The notes: generated by a model not told the origin, from the letters alone. Counted from the stretch's first letter, positions 1-6,811 are shown. The stretch: 7,127 bases of DNA from Candidatus Brocadiaceae bacterium (GCA_003551785.1 PUNP01000311.1:1-7127); one strand, 5' to 3'. Numbers and translations are program-made.

Positions 1-290
1 AGTACCGCGATGCCGGGAGGATGATGGAATTTTTCATCATGCCGGAACATAACCGTTTCGTTACCTATCTGAAGTTTGCTATCGCCGGCGCCGACGGTCA
101 CCAATTTCTGCGGCGGAGCAGCGGCGGAGCCGAGTTCATTTTTAGCATCGTCCGACACATGCGGACAGTCATCGACGGCGGCCTGCTTGGAGGCAACCTT
201 CATAGCAAAAGCGAGGCACGTAGGAACTCCACAATCACCGCAGTTCGTCTGCGGCAGCAGTTTATAAATATCCAGTCCTGTAAGGGCCAT
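1..290 (-). CDS. acsC: Corrinoid iron-sulfur protein large (gamma) subunit, N-terminal part (AcsC)
   Basis: This is the first 96 residues of the CFeSP large subunit; the gene runs off the left edge. CFeSP carries the methyl group from methyltetrahydrofolate to the A-cluster of acetyl-CoA synthase, and this N-terminal domain holds the [4Fe-4S] cluster that reactivates the cobalt. Visible ligands are Cys17, Cys20, Cys25 and Cys42 (NCGDCGVPTC, then DDCP), the same spacing as I recall for the Moorella and Carboxydothermus proteins. The segment AAAPP near residues 56-60 and FRHDEKF near 82-88 are also family-typical. The B12-binding C-terminal domain lies outside the window. The start is set by the ATG at 290 with a GGAGGA Shine-Dalgarno (299-304) 8 nt upstream. 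It lies 78 nt after acsB, so it is probably cotranscribed with it. Seen: motif and start. Family knowledge: function. Confidence 0.95.
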   Translation of the reverse strand, partial: MALTGLDIYKLLPQTNCGDCGVPTCLAFAMKVASKQAAVDDCPHVSDDAKNELGSAAAPPQKLVTVGAGDSKLQIGNETVMFRHDEKFHHPPGIAV

Positions 291-298
291 AAGTTTTA

Positions 299-304
299 TC
301 CTCC
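299..304 (-). promoter_or_regulatory. Shine-Dalgarno of acsC
   Basis: GGAGGA on the minus strand with an 8-nt spacer to the ATG at 288-290. It fixes the start of the truncated acsC gene, which gives the family-typical N-terminus MALTGLDIYK. Confidence 0.75.
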
Positions 305-324
305 GGAAAAAAAGTCACTTTTTA

Positions 325-354
325 GACACGGACAGACACGGACTTGCACGGACG
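325..354 (-). repeat. Three-copy 10-bp tandem repeat in the acsB-acsC gap
   Basis: Three consecutive 10-mers each contain the core GTCCGTG on the minus strand (CACGGAC on plus at 327-333, 337-343 and 347-353). The copies are exactly 10 bp apart and differ only outside the core. They fill much of the 78-nt gap between the acsB stop and acsC start. One period is about one helical turn, so protein binding is conceivable, but it may equally be a dispersed low-complexity repeat. No function can be assigned from sequence. Confidence 0.75.
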
Positions 355-368
355 GGGTGCCGGCGCGA

Positions 369-2558
369 TTAAAAGAGCGGGTCCATCGAGACGGCGGGGT
401 GTTCGACTTTCTGGAGGTGCTCCAGCAGCGCCGCAGAGTCTTCCGCAACGCTGTCATCCCCGATTTTATCGACAAAGTCCGGGTCGCCGATTTCTTCACC
501 ACGCTTTTCCAAGTCTTCACGCATCTCTTCTTTAAGTTCTTTCGGCATCCAGACGAGTCTTTTCAATCCACCTTCATTGCTGATGAACTTTTCGCTCAGC
601 AGATAACGCCTGCCAACGCCGAGAAAGCCCGGGGTCTGCACGCCGCCGCCCACCTGACCGGCAAGAGTACTGAACGGCATACCAATAGGCGTCATACCCT
701 CGTATTCCCTGTTAACAATCATAACACCGTTGGCTTCAGGTACCATCGCCACGATACACTCAAAGCATCCACAGGACGTGGCCGGCGCATCCATGAGCGA
801 GTACTGGCAGTATCGCTCAACAGATCGGGAGCTGTTTTCAAAAACAAAATCGTTCACGCCCTTCCATTCCCCTTTCTCCGCAGATAATGTTTCCACCTTC
901 TCAATCGGCTGATTGCATCCGGTCGGGTTGATCTGCTTGGCCGCTTTACAGTCGAGCCAGTCGTAAGCACCGCAGAGCCCCGGTCTTTCCGGGCTGACGA
1001 CACAGACGTGGTTGGGCGCGAAGGTCTGGCATAAGGTGCAGGAATAAAACACATCGACATCTTCATCTTTCATCCCGGCAAGTTTGGCATCACGCGTTTC
1101 ATAAGCGGCCTCCGCCCTTTCCGTTAGATTTGACAGTTCTTTATCATCGGTGATCAGGCGCACGGCAACTTTATCCGCAATCTGCCCGAAATCATCATGC
1201 AGTTTCGCATGCAGCATACGGCCGAAGTGTTCGAGTCGGAACCCGGACTCGTAGGCATTCTTACTTATTCTGATCCATGCGATGCCGCGCTGTCCCATAT
1301 GCATGATACCGCTGGCATGGTTGATGTACAGATGGATTTGTCGTTCGAGGATACCCTCGAAATCCTCTTGCATCTCACGCCCGGCAACCATCACCTCGAT
1401 ACCGAGATCAACAGCCGAACCCGGTTCTACATCATCAATATCATCGCCGACGACTTCGATATCACCGTCGGTGATATCATCGAGGTCGACAGTATGGAGG
1501 TATTCAACGGCATGGGATTTCTTGCCTCCAAACTCGACCTGCAGGTCGTCGCGGCGCACTCTTTCGCCTTCGAACGCTGCGGCGAACGGAACAGGCACGT
1601 CGATTTCTTCGACTTTCACTTTGACCCCGCGCACCTCTATGCAGCGCGGCACGAGTTTTTTATAATCGGTCTCGCGTATAAGCGCTTCATATGTGGTGAC
1701 GCCGGTCGGATGCACTTCGGGAGTAGATTCATGGTCGCTGATAACGGGATAGCCCATCATGATCGCCGCCGCACCGGTAGCGTACCAGTCATCGGGTATC
1801 TCGCCGAAAGTCATCCCGAAGGCAAACACGCGGTCGCGGGAATACTGAAGTATGTCCTGATACTGTCCGGCTTTCAGTCCGCCGAAGGTAAGCGCACTGC
1901 GCACGGCCCAGTCGAGGATAAGGATACCATGTTTGGTCTCCGGCCCGACGGGGACAATATAGGTGTCCCAGCCGAGCTGGACATTCTGTTCTTCAAGCTG
2001 CTCCTTCATCGTGCCGCCGTCGCGGTTGGCGAAAAGGAAAGTTAATATGTTTCTGGTCTGGAGCTGCTGCACAACATCAGCGGCTATTTCGCTGTCGGGC
2101 GCCGGGCCGAGTATAGCGGCAAAACCGGGCATACGACCGTCAACGAGCTGTATACCGAGTTCGCGCATAATCGTATCGGTCAGAAACCCCTCCCACCCCT
2201 CTTCTTTGTCCGGCTCATCGCCGTTCAAATAGTCGATAGCACAGATAATCTCTTGAGCGAACATTGTGGCAACGCCCTCATCGAGTCCGTGTCCGAGGTA
2301 GGGCAGCCACACACTTTCATCCGGAATGGGATGCAGCAGGTCTCGGCGGCAATGCTCCAGCACCGGTTCCATATCACCGAGCGTATCCACTTTTCGCTCA
2401 GTCAGGGCATAGATCATAGGCATATGGAAAGCGGTTTGAGGGAACTCGACTTTATGATCGGCTCCATGTTCATCGACAGCCTTTTTCCACATATCCTCGG
2501 CTTGTTCAACGAATTGGTGAGCGCCTCTTGCTACTGCACAGAACACTTTTCTCGACAT
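369..2558 (-). CDS. acsB: Acetyl-CoA synthase, catalytic alpha subunit (AcsB)
   Basis: Complete 729-residue acetyl-CoA synthase, the same length as I recall for the Moorella enzyme. It condenses CO, CoA and a CFeSP-borne methyl group into acetyl-CoA, or does the reverse. The N-terminal half (about 1-310) is the bacterial CODH-docking region that archaeal CdhC lacks. The middle (about 320-490) is the CFeSP-contacting domain. The C-terminal domain holds the A-cluster: Cys507, Cys510, Cys519 and Cys529 (C-x2-C-x8-C-x9-C) ligate the [4Fe-4S] cube, and Cys596-Gly597-Cys598 hold the distal nickel, with Cys510 bridging. These sit one residue after the Moorella numbering. Phe513 matches the conserved A-cluster phenylalanine. 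Start: ATG at 2558 with a strong AAGGAGGT (2565-2572) 6 nt upstream. Cys537, Cys548 and Cys601 near the A-cluster are unusual compared with homologues I remember. It follows the HoxU-like gene by 62 nt and precedes acsC. Confidence 0.98.
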   Translation of the reverse strand: MSRKVFCAVARGAHQFVEQAEDMWKKAVDEHGADHKVEFPQTAFHMPMIYALTERKVDTLGDMEPVLEHCRRDLLHPIPDESVWLPYLGHGLDEGVATMFAQEIICAIDYLNGDEPDKEEGWEGFLTDTIMRELGIQLVDGRMPGFAAILGPAPDSEIAADVVQQLQTRNILTFLFANRDGGTMKEQLEEQNVQLGWDTYIVPVGPETKHGILILDWAVRSALTFGGLKAGQYQDILQYSRDRVFAFGMTFGEIPDDWYATGAAAIMMGYPVISDHESTPEVHPTGVTTYEALIRETDYKKLVPRCIEVRGVKVKVEEIDVPVPFAAAFEGERVRRDDLQVEFGGKKSHAVEYLHTVDLDDITDGDIEVVGDDIDDVEPGSAVDLGIEVMVAGREMQEDFEGILERQIHLYINHASGIMHMGQRGIAWIRISKNAYESGFRLEHFGRMLHAKLHDDFGQIADKVAVRLITDDKELSNLTERAEAAYETRDAKLAGMKDEDVDVFYSCTLCQTFAPNHVCVVSPERPGLCGAYDWLDCKAAKQINPTGCNQPIEKVETLSAEKGEWKGVNDFVFENSSRSVERYCQYSLMDAPATSCGCFECIVAMVPEANGVMIVNREYEGMTPIGMPFSTLAGQVGGGVQTPGFLGVGRRYLLSEKFISNEGGLKRLVWMPKELKEEMREDLEKRGEEIGDPDFVDKIGDDSVAEDSAALLEHLQKVEHPAVSMDPLF

Positions 2559-2620
2559 ATCCAGACCTCCTTTTTTATTATGATTAAAGACTCACTTTTT
2601 CATAACCATGAAGAATAACA

Positions 2621-3403
2621 TCATTTCAACCACAGCGTATCGGCGAACTCTCTGACTCTTTTATTAACTTTGCATGCAGGGCAGCCATTAAGGACGTCGC
2701 TTTTACTTTCCAGTTGTTTTTTCAGGAACTCGATTTGCTTCTCAGTGGCATACCCTTTCCCGCATTCGGGGCATGACACCATTTCCAGAGGCGGGCTGAA
2801 GGGTGCAACGGTCCGTTCATTTCCATTTTCTATGACATCGATGACGCCCGTGGGGCATACTTGGGCGCACGCGGTGCAGCCGATACAACTCTCCGACGGC
2901 TCATCAAAAGGCGGAGCGACTCTTCTTTTAGCGCCCCTGCCAACAAACCCGATAGCACCGGCCCCTATAAGCTCCTCACACACGTTAACGCACATACCAC
3001 ACAAAATGCAGGACGAATCGCTGTCATTCAGCGGCGGCAAATCAGACTCCGCCACCCCCATTTCCCGAGCAAGTGCTCTGACGGTTTCGGATTGCGGACA
3101 CCGGGAGAGCAGGAGTTCAAGGTTGAGATGCCTGTAGCGCTGCACCTGATCGGTATCGGTACGAACCTCTATGCACTTCTCCCGCACGGGATAAGTGCAG
3201 GCCGTATCTATACCCGTCCAGCGTTCTTCCTGAATTTCAACCAGACAGAGCCGGCACGCGCCGTAGTCGTCAGGCAAGGCGTCATGGTGGCAAGGCGCAG
3301 GAATATCGAAACCGTATCGCCGGGCCACTTCAAGCAGCATCTCGTCCCGATTGCAGGTCACCGGTTGTCCGTTTATTTTAAATTTTATATTTTTTTTGGT
3401 CAT
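2621..3403 (-). CDS. HoxU/NuoG-N-terminal-like iron-sulfur electron-transfer subunit
   Basis: A 260-residue soluble Fe-S protein related to HoxU, the N-terminus of NuoG and the N-terminus of [FeFe]-hydrogenase HydA. An N-terminal plant-type [2Fe-2S] domain uses Cys38, Cys50, Cys53 and Cys69. Two [4Fe-4S] motifs follow: Cys132/135/138/142 and Cys173/176/179/183. The His-x3-Cys-x2-Cys-x5-Cys motif (N5 cluster) normally found between them is absent: around residues 95-116 the protein reads LELLLSRCPQSE with a single Cys. The C-terminus adds two CPxC pairs, Cys211/214 and Cys241/244, perhaps a zinc or Fe-S knuckle. No H-cluster or molybdopterin domain follows. It probably links the NuoEF-like flavoprotein to its partner. 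I chose the ATG at 3403 because the domain begins there. The frame extends upstream to 3541, but that part lies in hairpin repeat and looks non-conserved. No Shine-Dalgarno is visible before the ATG. Confidence 0.88.
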   Translation of the reverse strand: MTKKNIKFKINGQPVTCNRDEMLLEVARRYGFDIPAPCHHDALPDDYGACRLCLVEIQEERWTGIDTACTYPVREKCIEVRTDTDQVQRYRHLNLELLLSRCPQSETVRALAREMGVAESDLPPLNDSDSSCILCGMCVNVCEELIGAGAIGFVGRGAKRRVAPPFDEPSESCIGCTACAQVCPTGVIDVIENGNERTVAPFSPPLEMVSCPECGKGYATEKQIEFLKKQLESKSDVLNGCPACKVNKRVREFADTLWLK

Positions 3404-3473
3404 AATATTGTATGGCAACGCAAACCGCAAAAGTATCCGGTAAAAATAGGACGTATACGACAAACCAGGAGCT

Positions 3474-3609
3474 TGGCCGAAAAGGCAACAATGAGCAAAT
3501 GCCGCTATTTCAAGAGCAACCGCGCCCCTGCCGGGGCGCATTTATCTTTTCATCATTTCTTACCCCTGGTTAAAACCAGGGGCTACCCAACCTCGCCCCG
3601 CTGGGGCGA
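3474..3609 (+). repeat. REP-like three-hairpin unit, left copy
   Basis: The unit starts with TGGCCGAAAAGG, then ACCGCGCCC, followed by three stem-loops. They are 3522-3539 (7-bp GCGCCCC stem), 3563-3582 (8-9-bp CCCCTGGT stem) and 3593-3609 (7-bp TCGCCCC stem). The motif GGCTACC lies between the second and third. The same order of parts occurs, inverted, in the right copy. The pattern of GC-rich hairpins in paired inverted units resembles REP/BIME elements mobilised by REP-associated tyrosine transposases. No transposase is in this window. Confidence 0.85.
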
Positions 3610-3620
3610 AAACAGCGGCC

Positions 3621-3747
3621 TTGCCCCGGATGGGGCAAAGTTTGGTAGCCTCGGGTTTCAACCCGAGGGGATGATTCACACGCATTTTTGCGCCCTGAAA
3701 GGGCGCGGTAGATCGATGCGTTTTGACAATTGTGTCCTTTTCGGCCA
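3621..3747 (-). repeat. REP-like three-hairpin unit, right copy (inverted)
   Basis: Read on the minus strand, this unit has the same layout as the left copy: TGGCCGAAAAGG at 3736-3747, ACCGCGCCC, then three stem-loops. They are 3690-3706 (7-bp GCGCCCT stem), 3649-3668 (8-9-bp CCTCGGGT stem) and 3621-3638 (7-bp TTGCCCC stem), with GGCTACC between the second and third. Stem sequences differ from the left copy but keep pairing, which suggests selection for structure. Eleven bases (3610-3620) separate the two units. Confidence 0.85.
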
Positions 3748-3781
3748 TGTCCCTAAAACATAGAGAAATTTCACTATCCGT

Positions 3782-5698
3782 TCAGAATCGCATCACGGCA
3801 TCAGCCGGGCAGACGTCATAGCAGCTGCCGCATTTAACGCACCGACTTTTGTCAAGTGTGAACGGTTCTCCAACCTTTCCCTTCTCTTTATCTTCATCTG
3901 TTGCTTTATCGGGCAGTTTCCCGGCTTTGCCGGTTATACAATCGACAGGGCATTGTTTAGCACAGCGCCCGCAGCATATACATTTCTCAGGGTCGATGTC
4001 GAATTCGATAAGCGCGGTGCAGACGCCGGCGGGGCATTTTTTATCACGTATATGCGCCTCATACTCATCGCGGAAATAACGCACCGTTGAGAGCACGGGA
4101 TTGGGCGCAGAGGAGCCGAGTTTACACAGAGAGGTTTCGGCGACCAGTTCCGCGACATTTTCCAGTGTTTCAAGATCATGTTCGCCGGCCTCTCCGCTGC
4201 ATATACGGTCAAGTATACGGAACATCTGCTCGGTACCGTCCCGGCAAGGGGTGCATTTTCCGCACGATTCTTTCCTGAGGAAGTCGAGGAAATAGCGGGC
4301 GACATCGACCATACAGCTATCCTCATCCATGACAACCAACCCACCGGACCCCATCATCGAGCCGACCTCGGTGAGACTGTCGAAGTCGACAGGCATATCG
4401 AGGTATTGGTCGGGTATACAGCCGCCGCTGGGCCCGCCGGTCTGGACGGCTTTAAATTTTTTCCCGTCGGCTATCCCTCCGCCGACATCATCGATAATTT
4501 GGCGCAGAGTGATTCCCATGGGCACTTCGATCAGTCCGGTATTTTCAATATCCCCGACGAGGCTGAAGACTTTGGTGCCTTTAGAGCCTTCGGTTCCTAT
4601 AGAGGCGAACCAATCCGCGCCCCGGGCGAGTATAGCAGGCACATTCGCCCAGGTTTCCACATTATTCAGAACTGTCGGCCGGCCCCAGAGTCCGCTTTCA
4701 GTGGTATGGATATGTTTGATGCGTGGCTCACCGACACGCCCTTCGATCGAGGCGGTCAGGGCGGTGGACTCTCCGCACACGAACGCGCCACCACCACGGG
4801 CAATATTGATATCGAACGAAAAGCCGCTGCCCAGGATATCATCACCCAGCAAGCCGTATTCGCGCGCCTGTTCCAAAGCCTTGCGTAAAGTTTTCAGAGC
4901 AAGCGGATACTCCTTTCTGATATAAACATAGCCCTCTTTTGCCCCTATGGCATAGGCTCCCACGAGCATCCCTTCAATAACAGCATGCGGATTGGCTTCA
5001 ATAATGGACCTATCCATAAAAGCGCCCGGATCTCCTTCATCAGCATTACAAATCACCACTTTATCATCGGCATCGACTTCAAGGCACGTCTGCCATTTTC
5101 TGCCGGTAGGAAACCCGCCACCACCGCGACCTCTCAGCCCCGCCCTGCATATCTCTGAAACTATGTCCTCCGGATCGAAGTCATACAATGCTTTGGCCAG
5201 GGCCTTATAACCATCCTCCCTTATGTAGTCTTCGATTTTCCGGGGTTCAACAATGCCGTTTAAAGCAAGAGCAATACGTTTCTGGGATTCATAAAAAGGT
5301 ATCTCACTACGGCATTTACAGACTTTTTTATCTGTATTATACAGCAAACGATCGACTACTTTTTGATCTGCGTCTATGCTCTTTTCGTATATCTCGGAAG
5401 CATCTTCCGGAGCAACATTATTATAAAAAATATCGTCCGGCTGTATAACAACAAGCGGTCCCAGCGCACAAAGCCCATGACAACCGGAACCCATAATAAC
5501 TGCATCCCCCTCTCCCCCCGTTTTTTTGGCAGTTTCGCACAGCGCGTTATAAACATCTTCAGATCCTCCCGCGCGGCAACCTGTTCCAAGGCAGACACTG
5601 ATCACTTTTTGCCCTTCAGCGGCTTTTTTTAACGCCTGCGCATATTTATTTAAATCTGCGGGTGAATTCATTTTACCTGTAGTTATGCTCTCAGTCAT
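3782..5698 (-). CDS. nuoF: NuoF/HydB-like NAD(P)H-binding flavoprotein with N- and C-terminal Fe-S domains
   Basis: A 638-residue diaphorase subunit, longer than plain NuoF because both ends are extended. Residues about 30-110 form a thioredoxin-fold [2Fe-2S] domain (Cys36, Cys41, Cys73, Cys77). The central part binds FMN and NAD(P)H, with GLRGRGGGGFPTGRKW at 187-202, CNADEGDPGAFMDR at 217-230 and ARGGGAFVCGES at 300-311. The N3-type [4Fe-4S] cluster uses Cys479/482/485 and Cys525. The tail has CPAGVC (555-560) and two ferredoxin motifs, Cys573/576/579/583 and Cys620/623/626/630. This layout is that of HydB/HndC-type subunits of bifurcating hydrogenases and NAD(P)-linked formate dehydrogenases. 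It should exchange electrons between NAD(P)H and the Fe-S chain. Start: ATG at 5698 with AGGAGA (5706-5711) 7 nt upstream. It follows the NuoE-like gene by 16 nt. NAD versus NADP preference cannot be read here. Confidence 0.95.
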   Translation of the reverse strand: MTESITTGKMNSPADLNKYAQALKKAAEGQKVISVCLGTGCRAGGSEDVYNALCETAKKTGGEGDAVIMGSGCHGLCALGPLVVIQPDDIFYNNVAPEDASEIYEKSIDADQKVVDRLLYNTDKKVCKCRSEIPFYESQKRIALALNGIVEPRKIEDYIREDGYKALAKALYDFDPEDIVSEICRAGLRGRGGGGFPTGRKWQTCLEVDADDKVVICNADEGDPGAFMDRSIIEANPHAVIEGMLVGAYAIGAKEGYVYIRKEYPLALKTLRKALEQAREYGLLGDDILGSGFSFDINIARGGGAFVCGESTALTASIEGRVGEPRIKHIHTTESGLWGRPTVLNNVETWANVPAILARGADWFASIGTEGSKGTKVFSLVGDIENTGLIEVPMGITLRQIIDDVGGGIADGKKFKAVQTGGPSGGCIPDQYLDMPVDFDSLTEVGSMMGSGGLVVMDEDSCMVDVARYFLDFLRKESCGKCTPCRDGTEQMFRILDRICSGEAGEHDLETLENVAELVAETSLCKLGSSAPNPVLSTVRYFRDEYEAHIRDKKCPAGVCTALIEFDIDPEKCICCGRCAKQCPVDCITGKAGKLPDKATDEDKEKGKVGEPFTLDKSRCVKCGSCYDVCPADAVMRF

Positions 5699-5714
5699 CA
5701 GTTCTTCTCCTGAT

Positions 5715-6194
5715 TTATTTCACGTAACTATCCAGCACATCGGCAATACCGTCGGGGGTAAGATTACCATAAATTCGTTCATCAACAGTTAAAACCGGCG
5801 CCAGGCTGCAGCACCCGATACATCTGACCTCCCGGACGGTAAACTTCATATCACGTGATGTTTCATGCCCCGGCTCCAAATCCAATTCCCTCCGCAGCGC
5901 ATCCAGCAGTCGCCCCGCGCCTTTCACATGGCAAGCCGTACCGGTGCATACGGCGATCAGGTGCTCGCCCTGCGGTTCCAGGCTGAACGCCGCATAAAAG
6001 GTCGCGACTCTCAACACCTGTGAGATAGAAACTCCCATTCTTTCCGACACGTGTTCAAGGGCCGGGCGCGGAAGATAGTCGAACTCCTCCTGCACATCCT
6101 GCAGGATATGGATAAGGTGCCTGCGCCGACCATCATACTTATCGATAACGCCATCGGTAAAATCTATCGCACAGCTTGCTTCCGCTACTGGCAT
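5715..6194 (-). CDS. nuoE: NuoE/HydC-like [2Fe-2S] subunit of the diaphorase
   Basis: Complete 159-residue protein of the NuoE (24-kDa complex I subunit)/HydC family. The helical N-terminus contains the typical LIHILQDVQEEFDYLP segment (27-42) and the VSISQVLRVATFYAAF segment (55-70). The thioredoxin-like [2Fe-2S] domain has the ligands Cys83 and Cys88 (CTGTAC) and Cys125 and Cys129 (CIGCC). It partners the NuoF-like flavoprotein encoded 16 nt downstream; in the family this cluster sits beside FMN and can act as an electron side-branch in bifurcating complexes. Start: ATG at 6194 with GGAGGT (6200-6205) 5 nt upstream. Length is normal for the family and nothing is missing. The gap to the preceding ferredoxin gene is 47 nt with no terminator, so one transcript is likely. 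Confidence 0.95.
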   Translation of the reverse strand: MPVAEASCAIDFTDGVIDKYDGRRRHLIHILQDVQEEFDYLPRPALEHVSERMGVSISQVLRVATFYAAFSLEPQGEHLIAVCTGTACHVKGAGRLLDALRRELDLEPGHETSRDMKFTVREVRCIGCCSLAPVLTVDERIYGNLTPDGIADVLDSYVK

Positions 6195-6241
6195 TAGGTA
6201 CCTCCAAATCCGTTTTCATGAATATAGTACAAGATATCAGA

Positions 6242-6811
6242 TTAATCTGAACTGGATTCCTCTTCCCGGCTTTCCGACATGACTCTTACCGTACGTTCTG
6301 CTGCTGTTTTACGCCGCTGCCGGGAAAGCTCGGCCATTTTCCTCACCGACCGGGCACCGGTCGGACAGCCGGTGACGCAAGCAGGCTGTTCTCCCCGTTC
6401 AATCACTCCCTCGCAGAGATCGCATTTAATGAGCCGATGCAGGCCGTTATTCCATTCAACCGCCCCGAACGGACAGGTGAAGATGCAGGATTTGCACCCG
6501 ATACATTTTTCCACGGCGGTCAAAGTGCGCCCGGTAATTTCGTCTTTATACAATGCCCCGGACGGGCAGACCTCGACGCATGGCGCATCTTCACATTGCT
6601 GGCACTGGAGCGGGACGGCCCTGCCGGCAGCGGCGATAACCCTGACACGCGGCACAAGCGGGGAGCCTGATACAAATTCTTCCTCAATATCTGACGTTGA
6701 GCTGTGCACTAAAGCACATTCGATCTCGCATCCTTTGCAGGCCAGGCATTTATTTAAATCAACAACGATTGCCTCGCCTTCGGATGTTATTTTCTGATCT
6801 GCTGTTGGCAT
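6242..6811 (-). CDS. cooF: CooF-like four-cluster [4Fe-4S] ferredoxin
   Basis: A 189-residue polyferredoxin of the CooF/HycB/DmsB type. Sixteen cysteines form four [4Fe-4S] sites: Cys22/25/28/32, Cys70/73/78/82, Cys103/106/109/113, and Cys130/133 with Cys145/149. There is no Tat signal or transmembrane segment, so it is cytoplasmic. In Rhodospirillum, CooF carries electrons from CODH (CooS) to a hydrogenase. Here the gene directly follows the CODH catalytic subunit and precedes a NuoEF-like module, so it probably wires CODH to the diaphorase. The last 35 residues are basic, then acidic (EEESSSD), with no recognisable domain. Start: ATG at 6811 with AGAGGG (6819-6824) 7 nt upstream. Family membership is clear. 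The exact partner is inferred from gene order, and other DmsB-like roles cannot be excluded. Confidence 0.88.
   Translation of the reverse strand: MPTADQKITSEGEAIVVDLNKCLACKGCEIECALVHSSTSDIEEEFVSGSPLVPRVRVIAAAGRAVPLQCQQCEDAPCVEVCPSGALYKDEITGRTLTAVEKCIGCKSCIFTCPFGAVEWNNGLHRLIKCDLCEGVIERGEQPACVTGCPTGARSVRKMAELSRQRRKTAAERTVRVMSESREEESSSD

Larger units (their letters stand above)
3404..3781. other. 378-bp noncoding gap between the NuoF-like and HoxU-like genes
   Basis: This is the only long gap in the window. Most of it (about 3474-3747) is an inverted pair of hairpin repeat units. The remaining 70 bp next to the HoxU-like start has an AT-rich stretch with TACAAT close to the ATG on the minus strand. 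That box is only 3 nt from the start codon and no good -35 lies at 16-18 bp, so I do not call a promoter. None of the hairpins is followed by a U-tract in the direction of transcription, so none is a classical intrinsic terminator. Confidence 0.8.

Noticed and set aside
309..323. AAAAA-GTCAC-TTTTT inverted repeat as a terminator after acsB
   Set aside because: The stem is only five A:T pairs without GC and overlaps the leader of acsC, which starts 19 nt later. It would not stop transcription.
21..887. 288-residue plus-strand reading frame
   Set aside because: It is antisense to acsC and the 3' part of acsB, both confirmed by cofactor motifs. Its composition (Arg/His/Phe-rich) is typical of a shadow frame.
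1197..2045. 282-residue plus-strand reading frame
   Set aside because: It is fully antisense to acsB, with no family resemblance and no ribosome binding site context.
3404..3412. TACAAT as a -10 promoter box of the HoxU-like gene
   Set aside because: It ends 3 nt before the ATG, which would place the transcript start inside the gene, and no -35 lies at a suitable distance.
3404..3541. N-terminal extension of the HoxU-like reading frame (46 extra residues, start at 3541)
   Set aside because: The extension is translated hairpin repeat and AT-rich leader. The [2Fe-2S] domain starts normally at the ATG at 3403, and no ribosome binding site supports the upstream start.
3522..3706. Hairpins as intrinsic terminators of the nuoEF transcript
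   Set aside because: Stems are strong, but none is followed by a U-run on the minus strand, and their duplicated inverted layout fits repeat elements better.
3560..3748. 62-residue minus-strand reading frame
   Set aside because: It lies entirely within the inverted hairpin repeat units, has no ribosome binding site, and its sequence is what the repeats give when translated.
4178..4888. 236-residue plus-strand frame opposite the NuoF-like gene
   Set aside because: A shadow of a strongly supported gene; its low-complexity composition mirrors the coding strand.
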